Below are positions 1-9,531 of a stretch of 64,000 nt of DNA, in pieces; the stretch's first letter is position 1; every line of letters starts with the position of its first letter. The notes beneath the pieces are model-generated. The model did not search any database. It was not told the DNA's origin and saw nothing but the letters and a program-made list of their open reading frames with translations. Source of the stretch: Hirsutella rhossiliensis (lineage: Eukaryota > Ascomycota > Sordariomycetes > Hypocreales > Ophiocordycipitaceae); assembly GCF_020360975.1 (NCBI RefSeq), contig NW_025408688.1, positions 186,001 through 250,000 of the forward strand. The letters run 5' to 3'. The translations under genes were made by a program, and so were the position numbers.

Positions 1-200
1 GCGCACGTGGCTAGAGCGGCCGCCAGAGGGCTCACGGCCACCATGGGTATGCGTAGACTGGATATGGTTCCTCCACAGGTGGCGGGACAATTGTTAGTCG
101 CAACGGTAGCGCCCGCCATGGATTATGCCTCTAAAATTTTGGATGCACCCGTATGGCGTGAGAAGTGGTCTGACAGGGCCAGAATTAAGTTGTTTCAAGA
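1..200 (+). pseudogene. LINE ORF2 fragment (Tad1-like, region after the RT)
   Basis: The conceptual translation resembles the stretch downstream of the reverse-transcriptase core in fungal Tad1-like LINE ORF2 proteins: an alanine-rich helix, then MVPPQVAGQLL, a 'VAPAMDYAS' block and 'WMHPYGVR'. The last two blocks lie in different frames, so there is a frameshift near base 139. The piece runs off the left edge and is cut on the right near base 200, where Helitron-like sequence begins. It is a dead scrap with no start codon. The family call comes from motif recognition only. Confidence 0.55.
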
Positions 201-204
201 ACGA

Positions 205-373
205 CACGGTCGAGCCGGCGAGAAAGGGACTCCCGAATCCGCTCTTTCAAACCAAGAACAAGATCCACGTCTCGCGGCAGGGCACGGATAAGCCGACACC
301 AAGTGAATTACCAGGTCTCTCGTCAGTGAGGCATAAGTCGCGGTTTGCGCTTATGCTCTGTTGGTTCTGGTGA
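205..373 (+). pseudogene. Helitron RepHel N-terminal fragment
   Basis: About 55 codons align by eye with the segment of the RepHel gene at 13026-20089 that precedes the Rep domain. Shared blocks are 'ARKxLPxPLxQT', 'IHVSxQG', 'KPxPSxLxGLxSVR' and a terminal 'AL..W'. The same block occurs in the plus-strand RepHel at 53216-58350. It is joined directly to a LINE scrap on the left and stops at 373. It is a short orphan fragment with no catalytic residues. Confidence 0.6.
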
Positions 374-492
374 TCTCGACCTCCACTCATGACGAGGATG
401 CCATAGAGTTTGGTACTTGCTCCTGGAAACGACCGCAGGTGCCTGCTCCAGTCTCTATGCAGAGGCCGAACGACGCACTAAGGTCAAGATAG
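374..492. other. Gap without recognisable feature
   Basis: I see no coding signal, terminal repeat or simple repeat in this spacer between the Helitron scrap and the degenerate LTR. Confidence 0.4.
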
Positions 493-1060
493 TGTCGAAG
501 TGTTCTTAGGTATGTTGAGGGGGAAGAGGATGGAAAAAAGGAAAGTGGGAGACGAGGAGTCTCTGAGCCGTTGGTGAGAAAATGACCCGGAGCCAAAACC
601 TGCTTTACTTTACTAGGTAACGTCTTCTCATGAGACTCACACTGAAGCTATCGCACGGAGGATGAGCAAGTGAGCATAAAGATCAGGGACTGGAAGGCTC
701 TTGTTCCTATCTAATGAGTGGGAATAATCAATCCTTAAATACATCAGTTGTAAGAGTGAGTGGAGCTGCTGCCTGCAGGCAGCAGCTCGCCTAGTGTCTA
801 CTGCCTGCCAGGCAGCAAGCAGGGAGCGCCGACCCTGCAGCGCTGAAATCTCCTGGGTGACAGAAGGGCTATTTCCAGGTACATGCGTCTTAGCACGGAC
901 AGCAGTATGGTCCTGTCCGTGGAATGCCCAGCTTCGAGGTCTCATAGACGCCATTCAACTTGCTCCGAATTCTGCTGTTGGCATTGGGCATGCGTGGCTG
1001 GCCCGCATGCATTAGCCCAGACAATAGCGTCAAAGATATCCCTATGGATGCAGATCGTAT
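493..1060 (+). repeat. Degenerate copia-type LTR, related to the LTR at 4368-4871
   Basis: Collinear blocks are shared with the copia 5' LTR: 'ATAGTGTC.AAGT', 'GTGGGAGACGAG', 'GAGAAAATGACC.GGAGCC', 'TTCCAGGTACATG', 'GCTCC.AATTCTGCTGTTGG' and 'ATGCAGAT'. A roughly 200-bp stretch near 660-860, including a perfect palindrome at 763-788, is absent from the other copy and looks like an insertion. Similarity seems to begin a few bases before the TG, so the left border is approximate. I found no target duplication. Confidence 0.5.
763..788. repeat. 26-bp perfect palindrome
   Basis: The 13-base arm GAGCTGCTGCCTG is followed immediately by its exact reverse complement. It lies inside the degenerate LTR, in the part missing from the related LTR. 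A second, imperfect CCTGCCAGGCAG palindrome follows about 20 bases later. Confidence 0.8.
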
Positions 1061-1563
1061 TCCCATGTTTCTTGAAATGGTTGCCACAGCTAGTAAGAAC
1101 TCAAACACCCCTTGTTCTCTAAGGAATACACCGGGATCCGAAGCCTACCTCCACTTCACACCAGCTTTCGAGATGGTTGCCATACTGGACAACAGATCAA
1201 AATGTTCAGGCGTTGAAAGTCACCTTACTGCGGTTCAATATGCGCTTCTACTACGCAGCCTGCGATGCAGCTAGAGCGCACCCCCGCTTCTCAGGTCGAC
1301 AGGATGGTGCGGCAGTCATTGGATGAGAGCTAGAGCCGCTCGCGTGATCATGCTCCATGAGCGTTAGATGACGCTTACTTACGCTCGCCGCAGGAGACGG
1401 CACCGCCTCTTGAGGCTCTCTGCCTTTGAAGAACAACGAGTGTTTTGGGAACGAAGGGACGGAAGGGCCGTCGGACCCCTTCACCTCCTCCCCTCAGTCC
1501 CCATTCTCGATTCGTCCGTCACAATTCGTGTCTCCCCACCCTTTTGAATGTTGCGTAAGCCAC
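1061..1563. other. No recognisable feature
   Basis: Short unrelated open frames only. Ends in GCCAC, the left copy of the target duplication of the adjacent solo LTR. Confidence 0.4.
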
Positions 1564-1829
1564 TGTCGGCTAGTATAGGCACCGCTGTTAGTAGGTCACC
1601 TGAAGGATCAAGGAGGGCCACCTGAAGGATCATTATGAGGCCATGTATCGGGACCCATAAAGACCTCACGTATGGGGCCAGTTTGGTGCCTATGTAAGTC
1701 ACCTGAGGGTCCCTCTGACTACGGCATAAATAGGGCCCTGTGGCCGCTTCTTTCTAGCTAGATCATGCATCTTTATCCCTTCTTATGTTGCCCCTACCTC
1801 ATGAGTACCAGAATAACAGTCCATCGACA
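1564..1829 (+). mobile_element. Solo LTR (266 bp) with 5-bp target duplication
   Basis: The element begins TGTCGGCTAG and ends CCATCGACA, giving TGTCG/CGACA inverted ends. It is flanked by perfect GCCAC duplications at 1559-1563 and 1830-1834. A TATA-like CATAAATAG lies near 1724-1732, placed as in an LTR promoter. No internal retroelement sequence is attached, so it looks like a solo LTR left by recombination. It lies about 230 bp upstream of a LINE ORF1 relic and probably inserted into that element's 5' region. Confidence 0.75.
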
Positions 1830-2061
1830 GCCACCTTTAACTGGGCCCACAGTGGGAGCCAATGCACAGTTTATTCCGCCCGGAGGGAATAACCCTAGAG
1901 GGCCACGATACTAAGCTATTACAGATCCTCCATCTCATCCTTGTATTTTTACTTTCTTGGCACGCAAGTGTTAAGGAAGTAGCCCACTCACACACCTTTT
2001 CACTTAACAAGTGCTCTCGAACCATCCGAAACTGCGCCGCGCGCAAGCGCCGGCAGCGGCC

Positions 2062-3055
2062 ATGGCACCAGCCTCAGGTTCGCATGCCGACTCCAATGCC
2101 TTCATGAAAGGCATACAATCGCCACCAACCTAGCAACTCATGCATCGCAGCCTCGATACGGCTCTCAGGCGGAGGCTTGCCCCAATGGCTCGTTCCCTGC
2201 GGTTCAGCAGCTAGCCCAGTCAACGCCTCATAGCGAAACAATCAACGCTGCCGTCACGGAGGAACACAGCCGGAAGTGGTATCGAATGGCCCGGTCTCGA
2301 CCGGTTCCTCGAAAAATGCACCAGTATCCATCATTGAAGCGGCTGAAAAGATTGCTCGCGACCAAACAGCAACCCATGACGCCAAACTGGCAGTCCTTCG
2401 GGTCTTAAGCGAAGCATTCGAACAGGCAGCCAAGCAGTTCACGTCCGACGCCAAAAACAGCATCGCCAAGCAAATTGCCACCAAGTTTTTTGAACTTCTG
2501 GAACCAATCGCTCGCCGAGTTTGATGAACCACCGAAACCCACGTACAGCAGCGTCCTCGCCTCCGGCAGAAAGCCCCAAGGACAGCTGGCCGTTACGGCC
2601 CCCCGCCCCACTACAGCGAAAACAACAAACCGCCACTCGCCTCCAAGGGCGACCACCCGTGACCCCACCCAAAGAGGACCTCCGTGTCTTTGTCCGACTT
2701 GACGCTGATGCTCCGGCCCGAAAACATGAAAGATACGCAATCCGGACCCACGTCGCCGCTAGAGTCGGTATCGACCTGCGCCGCGTCCCGGCGGCCTTCC
2801 CGGTAAACACGGGTTGGGCCATCCAGGCATCGGACAAGGCCACGCGCGACATGCTCGTGCAGCGACAGTCAGACTGGGCCTTAGAGTTAGGTTCCCGGGT
2901 TGTAGAAATAAGTCAAAAGTGGCATTCGTATGCCGTAGCCGGTTGTCCTCGTAGGCTCACGGACCTACGCGGTATCGAAATAAACTACGACGTGGCGGTT
3001 CGTGAAGAGATCGTCTGCCAGACAGGGCTTGAGCCCCTCAGTGGTCAGAACATAT
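2062..3055 (+). pseudogene. LINE ORF1 (gag-like), Tad1-type, degenerate
   Basis: Starts at an ATG reading MAPASGSHADSN and continues through at least three frames. An alpha-helical block at 2276-2520 ('AKLAVLRVLSEAF', 'IAKQIATKFFE') is followed by a frameshift into 'NQSLAEFDEPPKPTYSSVL', then by the RNA-binding region 'EDLRVFVRLDADAPARKHERY' and 'NTGWAIQASDKATRDMLV' near 2680-2860. Tad1-family ORF1 proteins normally end in CCHC zinc knuckles. Here the frame degenerates after 'EIVCQTGLEPLS' near 3040 and no knuckles or ORF2 follow, so the copy is 3'-truncated. In the LINE family the product would coat the element RNA. Confidence 0.65.
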
Positions 3056-3263
3056 TGTTCCATTTTGTAACCCGGCGAAATATGATGACTGCCGCCTTCC
3101 CGACAGCAGACAGCTCTTCTATCAGACATTGGGTTCTAGGGCTCTTGAGTGGTATTGCTCTTGGCAGGCTGGGGAGTGTTATCCAGCATTGCTCTCCTAG
3201 GAAAGCCTCAACCTGCCAATATTCTCACCCCCATTCTCCTACTATTTGCGCTTGCAACCCTAT

Positions 3264-4140
3264 CTACGTAGAAGAATTATAGCGCAGGTACAATGAAATA
3301 TAAGGAAATCCCACATCGCCCAGCGAGAGGGCATCATGTGGAACCAGCCGGGAGAGCGACTCAGAAGATGTGAGAGGGGTGTGCTGCTTCTTCTTGGGTT
3401 GGTGTTGGAACCTACGAAAGACCTCCTGGATGGGAGGGGGGCTCCATCGGGGTCTTGCCCTCACTGAAGGGGATCGAAGAGGTCCTGCTGGACTTTCCTA
3501 GTATCACTCGGTGCCGACGTTGTCGCCGCCGCTTTTAGCGCGGCTGGTCCATGTCCTACTAGGTCAAAGTTGCGGGCATCTCGAAGGTGAGGAATATGAG
3601 GATGTCGGAAATGTCGTCCGAGGGCTTGCTGCCGATGATAATGCTGAACCCGGCCCACTCACTGAAGCACTTGTCTTTGCACCAGGTGAAGGAGGCCTAG
3701 CGGTACTTGGACTAGGTGACGTATTCCTTGCGCGTCATAACCTATGTTCGCTTGTCGGCCCTGTGGAGGCGTTGGAGAGTCATGTAGCCCATCTCGTCCC
3801 CTTCTTTCTCTCCTTGTCGCGCTGGGGGGCCTCGACCGAGTAGTGGGACGCCATCCCGCCGATGAGGTTAGCATAGGTTTTCTTGTACTTCCTGGCGACT
3901 TCATCGATGGAGCCGCCGGGCACGACGCCATTGAGGGTCATCGCAGACGACTATGTCAGCGTCGGCACCCCTGTCATCCGAGTGTTCAACATTCTTCGCA
4001 CGTCCTTCCACGAGGACCACGAGCAATCACCGGCGACACGGTCGAGGGGCAGAGGCGGAGTGGAGCTCAGTTCGTAGCAGACAAAACAACGGTCACACGA
4101 AATGCCGCCAGGACGAGCAATACGCCATTTACTTAGGTAG
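3264..4140 (-). pseudogene. Spt3-like (SAGA complex subunit) pseudogene with RIP-like stops
   Basis: On the minus strand the blocks run in the order expected for a fungal SAGA subunit Spt3: 'SSWKDVRR', 'GVVPGGSIDEVARKYKK', 'HYSVEAPQRDKE', 'MGYMTLQRLHRADKRT', 'MTRKEYVT-SKYR-ASFT', 'EWAGF', '[17 protein letters not shown]', then 'PIQEVFRRFQHQPKKK'. Spt3 has an N-terminal histone fold and contacts TBP within SAGA. The frame carries TAG stops at 3742-3744, 3712-3714 and 3697-3699. The last two fit TGG to TAG and CAG to TAG, both CpA-context C-to-T changes on one strand, plus frameshifts. The histone-fold part is nearly absent. The family name comes from recalled conserved blocks, so it is moderately sure. 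Confidence 0.55.
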
Positions 4141-4367
4141 CGCCTCTTCAAGCCTTTGTTGTAGGGCGCTTCAAATGTTTCTCGAAAAAGCAGTAGGACA
4201 AGCAATAGCCCTTCTCGTAGTGCCCGGTCCGATGTCTACAGTTGCGATGCGCATTTCTTCCATGGAACAAGGGTGGGCAGCCAGGAACATAACACTCGTG
4301 AAACCTACGAACAAACTGCCTTTCCGAGTTTAGGTAAAAATGAATTGACGTATTATGGCCAGGATAG

Positions 4368-4871
4368 TGTCAAAGTATACATAGGTATAGCCGGATAGAA
4401 GAGCATGGGGAAAGGAAGGTGGGAGACGAGGGGTCTAGGAGCCGTTGCTGAGAAAATGACCAGGAGCCAAAACTTGCATCGCCAGATAACAACTTTTTGA
4501 AAGCTCACTCCTGAAGCGCTACTTCCAGGTACATGTGCTCAAACACGGACGTTAATGTGGTAAAGTCAGCGGATGATCCAGCTTCGATGCCATTTAGAGG
4601 TCTCAAGTTGCTCCAAATTCTGCTGTTGGTTCAGGATTTATGCACGGCAGGTTCACATACTGTCGCATCGAGCTGACCCTGTTTGGAAGGAGGATACTTG
4701 TTTCCTGTGTATGCAGATATCGGGGCCCCTCCTGACAGCTATTTAAGCTGGGTCAGTGGACACCCAACGCTCTTTACACTCTCTTTTGTAACAGGAACAG
4801 AGACCTCTTTTACCCCACTAGCTTTCACATACGACTTGTCCCTCGTGCGTGCCTCGCAGTGAGATCCGACA
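4368..4871 (+). repeat. Copia element 5' LTR (about 504 bp)
   Basis: Begins TGTCAAAGTA and ends GATCCGACA, immediately followed by a primer-binding site, a leader and the gag start. A related degenerate copy lies at 493-1060. No matching 3' LTR is present downstream because the element is cut off after integrase by Helitron-derived sequence, so no target duplication can be scored. The exact left border is uncertain by a few bases. Confidence 0.6.
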
Positions 4872-4884
4872 GTTATGAGCCCGG
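4872..4884 (+). promoter_or_regulatory. Primer-binding site matching the initiator-Met tRNA anticodon arm
   Basis: GTTATGAGCCCGG directly follows the LTR end. Its first 11 bases are the exact complement of GGGCTCATAAC, the conserved anticodon stem-loop of eukaryotic initiator methionine tRNA. This suggests priming by an internally cleaved half-tRNA, as known for Drosophila copia, rather than by the tRNA 3' end. The same motif follows the LTRs at 10025 and 52432. Confidence 0.65.
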
Positions 4885-5185
4885 TATGCGGCCAAGCGCA
4901 AATTGCTACAACAGCTACGGCTACCGCTCGTTCAACAGATAACTAATCTCGCTGCGAGGCCGATGCGTTCCAAGGCAAAACGACACCCAAGAAGACACAT
5001 CTTTGCATATGACCAGTTTTCCTGCCTGCAAGTTTCGCATCTGAGGCAAGCCCCTTCTTCCTAGCGGGGATGTCCACCCGGCTTACACCACCTGTTTGGG
5101 TACCCCTCTATCCCCCCTCACATTTTCCTCCAAGAGTTCCTGTTCTTCATCATTTCCTATCAACTCTATTTATCAGTCATCCATC

Positions 5186-6117
5186 ATGTCTGTTACCGCC
5201 AACCCAAAGCTCCTCCTTTCCAAGACCGAGGAATGGGCCAGCTGGTTCAGCACATTCAAACGCAATGCCGAGACCACTGACGTTTGGAAATTCGTCAATC
5301 CCGGTCCCTTTGCAGAAGATCAGATGGTTCCAACGCTTGAGAAGCCATCTGAGGTGACGTACGATGGAGAAGTTGCCCGATTGGCAGCTAGAGGTGATGG
5401 TCAGGAAACCATCAAGGATCTCAACGAGGCCCAGCTCAAGGTCTTCGTCATTCGACAGGGAGAGTATAAAACGAAAATGACTCAATACCTCTCCGACCGC
5501 AAGTCATATAGTGACCTCATGACTTGGGTCCATCAGACGGTTGACCTAGCTCTCATCAAGTTCCTCCGGAAACGGCCAACCTTCGCGATATCATCATCAA
5601 ACTCAAGGAGCTCGTAGGCGTTACCGAAGCCTACAAGATCGAGCTAGCTAGACTAGCATATCGCAGGCCCTTCACACCAACCGACGCACGAGCCCGGTCG
5701 ATTGGTACAATCAGTGGGAACTGGCTTATAGAGAATGAGAGAAGCTGGAGATCTTCGAAGTTGAGGGGATATCGCCATAGGGATTTCTTGGAAGCAGTCA
5801 AGACTTTCGACCTGGAATGGGCGAAGAGGTATAAGGACGACCTACGCAAGGATCAACGCGCCACTGGCAAATCGTCAATGACTCTATTGGAAGTGGGCAA
5901 GCAGTTCCTTGATGCTGCCCGCGACAACGTCAGAGATAAGCCATCATCAGGGGCGTTTTCAACGACAAATCCTTCCTCTTCGTCAGAAAGGGACATGATT
6001 GCCCATGCGGCCTCGCTAAGAATCGGCACTTTTGGGCACCAACGGACTGCACGGCTCTCCATGTTGCCGTCAATGGGATCGCCAATTCGACCCGCCCGGT
6101 TCGAGAAGACCGCATGA
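5186..6117 (+). pseudogene. Copia gag, frameshifted
   Basis: ATG at 5186 opens a copia-type capsid frame with an N-terminal WASWFSTF helix region, then 'VWKFVNPGP' and 'DLMTWVHQTVDLALIKFLR'. The first frame ends at 5617. The same protein continues in another frame ('EAYKIELARLAYRRPFTP', 'RGYRHRDFLEAVKTFDLEWA'). A retroviral-type zinc knuckle (C-P-C...H-F-W...T-D-C) is readable near 5998-6050 in a third frame, leading into the pol frame. At least two frameshifts therefore separate gag from pol. Gag would form the virus-like particle that packages the element RNA. Confidence 0.65.
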
Positions 6118-8400
6118 AGAAGGCCAAAGCCGCGATGACAGCGTCGAAGTGGAAGACTCTTATCGAGGCGGTAAAGGCAGCGAAGCCAGCCTCAGGGGGT
6201 GCAGACTCGTCGTGGCCTCCACCAATGGCCCAAATGGTCATTGATCAGTCAACCCCTGAAGGGCGGCAGCTGCTGGCCTTTTCGACTATGCCTCAAGCCC
6301 ACCCACTCCGCGATTCGACGCTTCTCGATAATTGCGCCAGCACGCACGTTGTCAACAACAGAGATCTTCTCGTGGATGTCCACCCGGCCAGCGCCTCTGA
6401 TGTCGTTTTAGTCGGTGATACGGCTCTCCAAGTCGTGTGCCGAGGAAAGCGCATCATGAGGAATGCCTTTAACGGCCCTGGCGGACGAAACACACGAGAT
6501 TTGGTCCTCAACAACGTCGCCTTCGTGCCGGGATTCCATACTAACCTGATCAGCGGCAACGAGCTTCGGGCCCTTGGCTATTGGTCGTGCACCCTCGACG
6601 ACACGCTGCGCTTTGGGACGATGGCCAGCAACAAGATCATGATGAATATGTCCAGCAAGTACGGTCTTACCGTAGCTGAATACAAGCCTCTTTCATCTTG
6701 CTTCTCTCCCAAGTGCTCCAGCGTGTGTGTTTCATCAATTCGAGACGTTAATGCCGACCAACCAAGGCGCCGGCCCTCAAGGGATCCACAACAACCAAGG
6801 CTTGCAACGGCAGCTTTGTGGCATCTCAGGGCCGGGCATGCAAACCCGAAGGTCCTTGATCAGATGGTTCCACAAGTCAACGGAGTCCGAATCCAAGGTC
6901 CAACAACGGTTCAGTGCATTGGGTGCGCAACGGGTAAAGCGCACACAGTGATCTCCCGCAGAGAGTCGCCCAACCGGTCAAAACAGCCATTCCACCGGGT
7001 GTTTTTAGACGTGTTCACCTTCTCTGCGGCTTACAACGGTCATCGCTATGTTCTCCTTGTCACGGATGAATATAGCGGAATGATGTTCTCATGGACGATG
7101 GCGTCAAAAACCGAGTGCTTCCACATCATTCGGAACTTCGAGTCATCAATCAAGCGTCACTGTGGAGTTGTGATCTGCAAGATCAGGATGGATAACGAGA
7201 GAGCGCTGGTTAACTTACCGGAACAGTGCGACTCGGAATTCCAGTCCTGGGCAAAGGAAGAAGGTATCGAGATCGAGCTGCCGCCCTCCCACACAAAGGA
7301 GCCCACAGGGGGAGCAGAGAGACCAGGCGGCATAAACCAACAACGCCTGAGATCAATGCTTGGCGAGCTTCCTCGTAACCTTTGGCCTGAAGCCTATCAG
7401 ACCGCAGTCAAACTTCACAACATCCTTCCAAGCCGCAGAAATCAATGGAAAACCCCTCAGGAATCATGTGATCAATGGTTCAACAGGCATCTCCGCTGGT
7501 TTGGCAAGGTAGGGACAGATATTAACTATGAGAAAGATTTACGACCAGAGTGGAGAGGCAAGTACGCTTTCGGATGTCGAGCGTATCCTCTGATCAACGA
7601 CTACAAGGCAGGCATTTCCAAAACGCCTTCAAAGTCAACCCCAGAGCACATGTAGGATATTTGGTTGGCTATCACAGCAGCAATATCTACCGCATCTGGG
7701 TTCCCAAGCTTCGGCGGGTAATTCTGTCAAGAGATGTTACGTTCAATGAATATCAATTCTTCGACCCTGCAACAGAGGACCAGCAAATCGCGATACCGGA
7801 GTTCAAGCCGACCGTTGAGGCTATTGAACTGCCTATCCAACGAGACTGGAACGCGATATTGGACGATTTCCTGCAGGAATTCGATGAACAAATCCTTGAA
7901 GTTAACCCCGTCGGTTCGATCTCGGGGGTGGAGGGCCAGAGCACCGCATATACCACGAGATTAGCTATCTCGATGGACGATCAGATGCTTCGTGCAGAGC
8001 CAGAACCTGCCCCAAGAAGAGATCTCACGCCGGAGGAACTAGACACGTCGACTACCGCAGAACCTCTGAGAGTTGCAAACTTGGGGCAGATAGCGGCTCA
8101 CGTGGTCCCCTCCATTTTTGCAGACGAGGGACTAGATGTGCCGACTACCGCAGAACCTGAGGACGCTGCACAACCTCAGGCAGATAGCGGCTCGACCAAT
8201 CCTCCTTTCCCTATTCCAGAGGACTTTCCGCCGAGGACTAGACACACGGACTACCACAGAACCTTTGGACGCTGCACAACCAAAGGAAGATAGTGGCTCG
8301 CGTGGTCCCCTCCATTCACGCCCGAAGCAACACCTAGGCGACCTGGACGAGATTTATCGATGTCGCAGGGTTAGGCTTCGAGGCACCATCTAACGAGGGT
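6114..8400 (+). pseudogene. Copia pol: protease and integrase, reverse transcriptase missing
   Basis: The first open frame (513 codons) holds the aspartic protease motif 'LLDNCASTHVVNN' near 6327, a GAG-pre-integrase region, the integrase zinc-binding HHCC motif ('LWHLRAGHANP' ... 'CIGCATGKA', about 6810-6935), and the DDE core. Core residues are Asp in 'FLDVF' (about 7006), Asp in 'IRMDNE' (about 7189) and Glu in 'GGAERPGG' (about 7315). A frameshift near 7600 passes into 7550-8293, which carries the integrase C-terminal block 'VGYLVGYHSSNIYRIW' and an acidic proline-rich linker. The expected RVT_2 reverse transcriptase and RNase H are absent. The frame ends about 8400 where Helitron-derived sequence begins, so the copy cannot be autonomous. 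Confidence 0.8.
8037..8340 (+). repeat. Diverged tandem repeats in the copia integrase-RT linker
   Basis: Three imperfect units begin at about 8037, 8129 and 8236 with 'GA(A/C)TAGA...GACTACC(G/A)CAGAACCT', spaced 92-107 bp. They encode repeats of the type TTAEP. They lie in the low-complexity linker that normally joins integrase to reverse transcriptase, so length drift here is tolerated. Confidence 0.6.
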
Positions 8401-8504
8401 TCAGACGGTGTAGGATCATCTGATCACATGTCTGACAGTCCTGTTAGAACGCCTTCTTCGCTTCCAACTTCTTCGCCACACGTGGAGCTTGGCACACCGA
8501 CCTG

Positions 8505-9107
8505 TCAGATGAGGCCACATCTGAAGGGAGTACAGGGCGGCCCAACTGCCAGCAACGGCAAGACAGGAAGGAATAGCAACCTCGGTCTCGCCTCCGCAAT
8601 GCTCCTCGTTATAGCAGCTGCCGCTGGCCCGACGTTAGACCCGCCCTCGTCCGGTGGAGCTATGTGTCCGGCCGCGTCCCCGATCCCTTTGGGCCGGATG
8701 GGTTGGGGCGAGTGCTTGCTTACGCCCTTCAGCCGAAATCTTGTTAAACGTGATGCTTGCCCTCCCTCTGAAGTGGCACCATCGACGTGCGGCAGCTTTT
8801 TTCCCAGCTGACCGCCTCGCCGACTTCGCTGAGGCAACAATCTTTTGAGTGCTTCTGCTTCTTCCCTCGTGAGTCCCCTCGGACGCCGGCGCCTTCTTCG
8901 CCTCGATAGGCCGCAACCTAGGTGCCGCGCCCGCTTGACTTTCGTCGCCCGACCCCGATTCGGCCCTGTGTCCGTTGCGATCATCCTCGCCTCCGCAATG
9001 ATCCTCGTTGCAGCAGCGGCAGCTCCTACTGTCTCCGGTTCACCCTCTCCTACCACCGACCTAACGTCGCCCCTAGGATTCTCCCCCAAACTTATATTTC
9101 CCTTACG
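8505..9107 (-). pseudogene. Helitron copy 1: RepHel N-terminal fragment
   Basis: The minus frame starts GENPRGDVRSVVGEGE, matching MGENPSRKVQSVGGEGE at the start of RepHel at 20089, but with TTG where that copy has ATG. It continues with an Ala-rich stretch, an Arg-rich cluster, 'REEAEALKRLLPQRSRRGGQ' and 'FRLKGVSKHSPQPIRPK', also found near 19330-19230. The frame fades by about 8560 where copia sequence begins, so the Rep and helicase domains are absent. Together with the divergent accessory gene at 10929-12367 it marks a second, 3'-truncated copy of the same Helitron family. Confidence 0.6.
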
Positions 9108-9531
9108 GTAAGGGTCTGCGAACAGGCGAGAAATTACGAAGCCTTCGCCTGAGGTGTGATCCAAGGCCACCCCGCTTGCAAGCGATGGCAAACTTATAGT
9201 CTCGATAACATGCGGGCAACACGGCAGTACCTGGTCCGGGAGAGGCCCCCCCTCCCCATCTATTCCCCCTTCTCCCCATCCTTCCCTACCTTACCGCCAT
9301 GTGTCTATCCCTACGGACGGCCTTGACCGGCCCTAGCCCAGGCAATGATGCTGCAGCTCTATCTAGCGCGGCCTTCTCCTGGTCGACTCTCCTGGCAGCT
9401 CCTATTTGACCGTTGCCAAAGGGCGTCCAATCGGGCATTATACTAAGACATTCTCCTTGGTATCTCTTACCATCCCCGCCGCGCCGAAACCAGGAATCGC
9501 CCTGCCATCCGGCTCCGCTCGCCTAGCACGG
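9108..9531. other. Divergent Helitron intergenic region, left half
   Basis: Contains patches similar to the intergenic region of Helitron copy 2 (20090-20786), such as 'GGCAACACGG' followed by a C-rich 'GAGAGGCCCCCCCTCCCC' tract, and 'CCCTGCCATCCGGCTCCGCTCGCC'. It is interrupted at 9532 by an LTR-like insertion. It probably held the divergent promoters of RepHel (minus) and the accessory gene (plus). Confidence 0.5.

Noticed and set aside
3511..4333. Plus-strand genes at 3511-3843, 3744-4136 and 3953-4333
   Set aside because: They overlap a minus-strand relic with ordered conserved blocks. The plus frames have no recognisable content.
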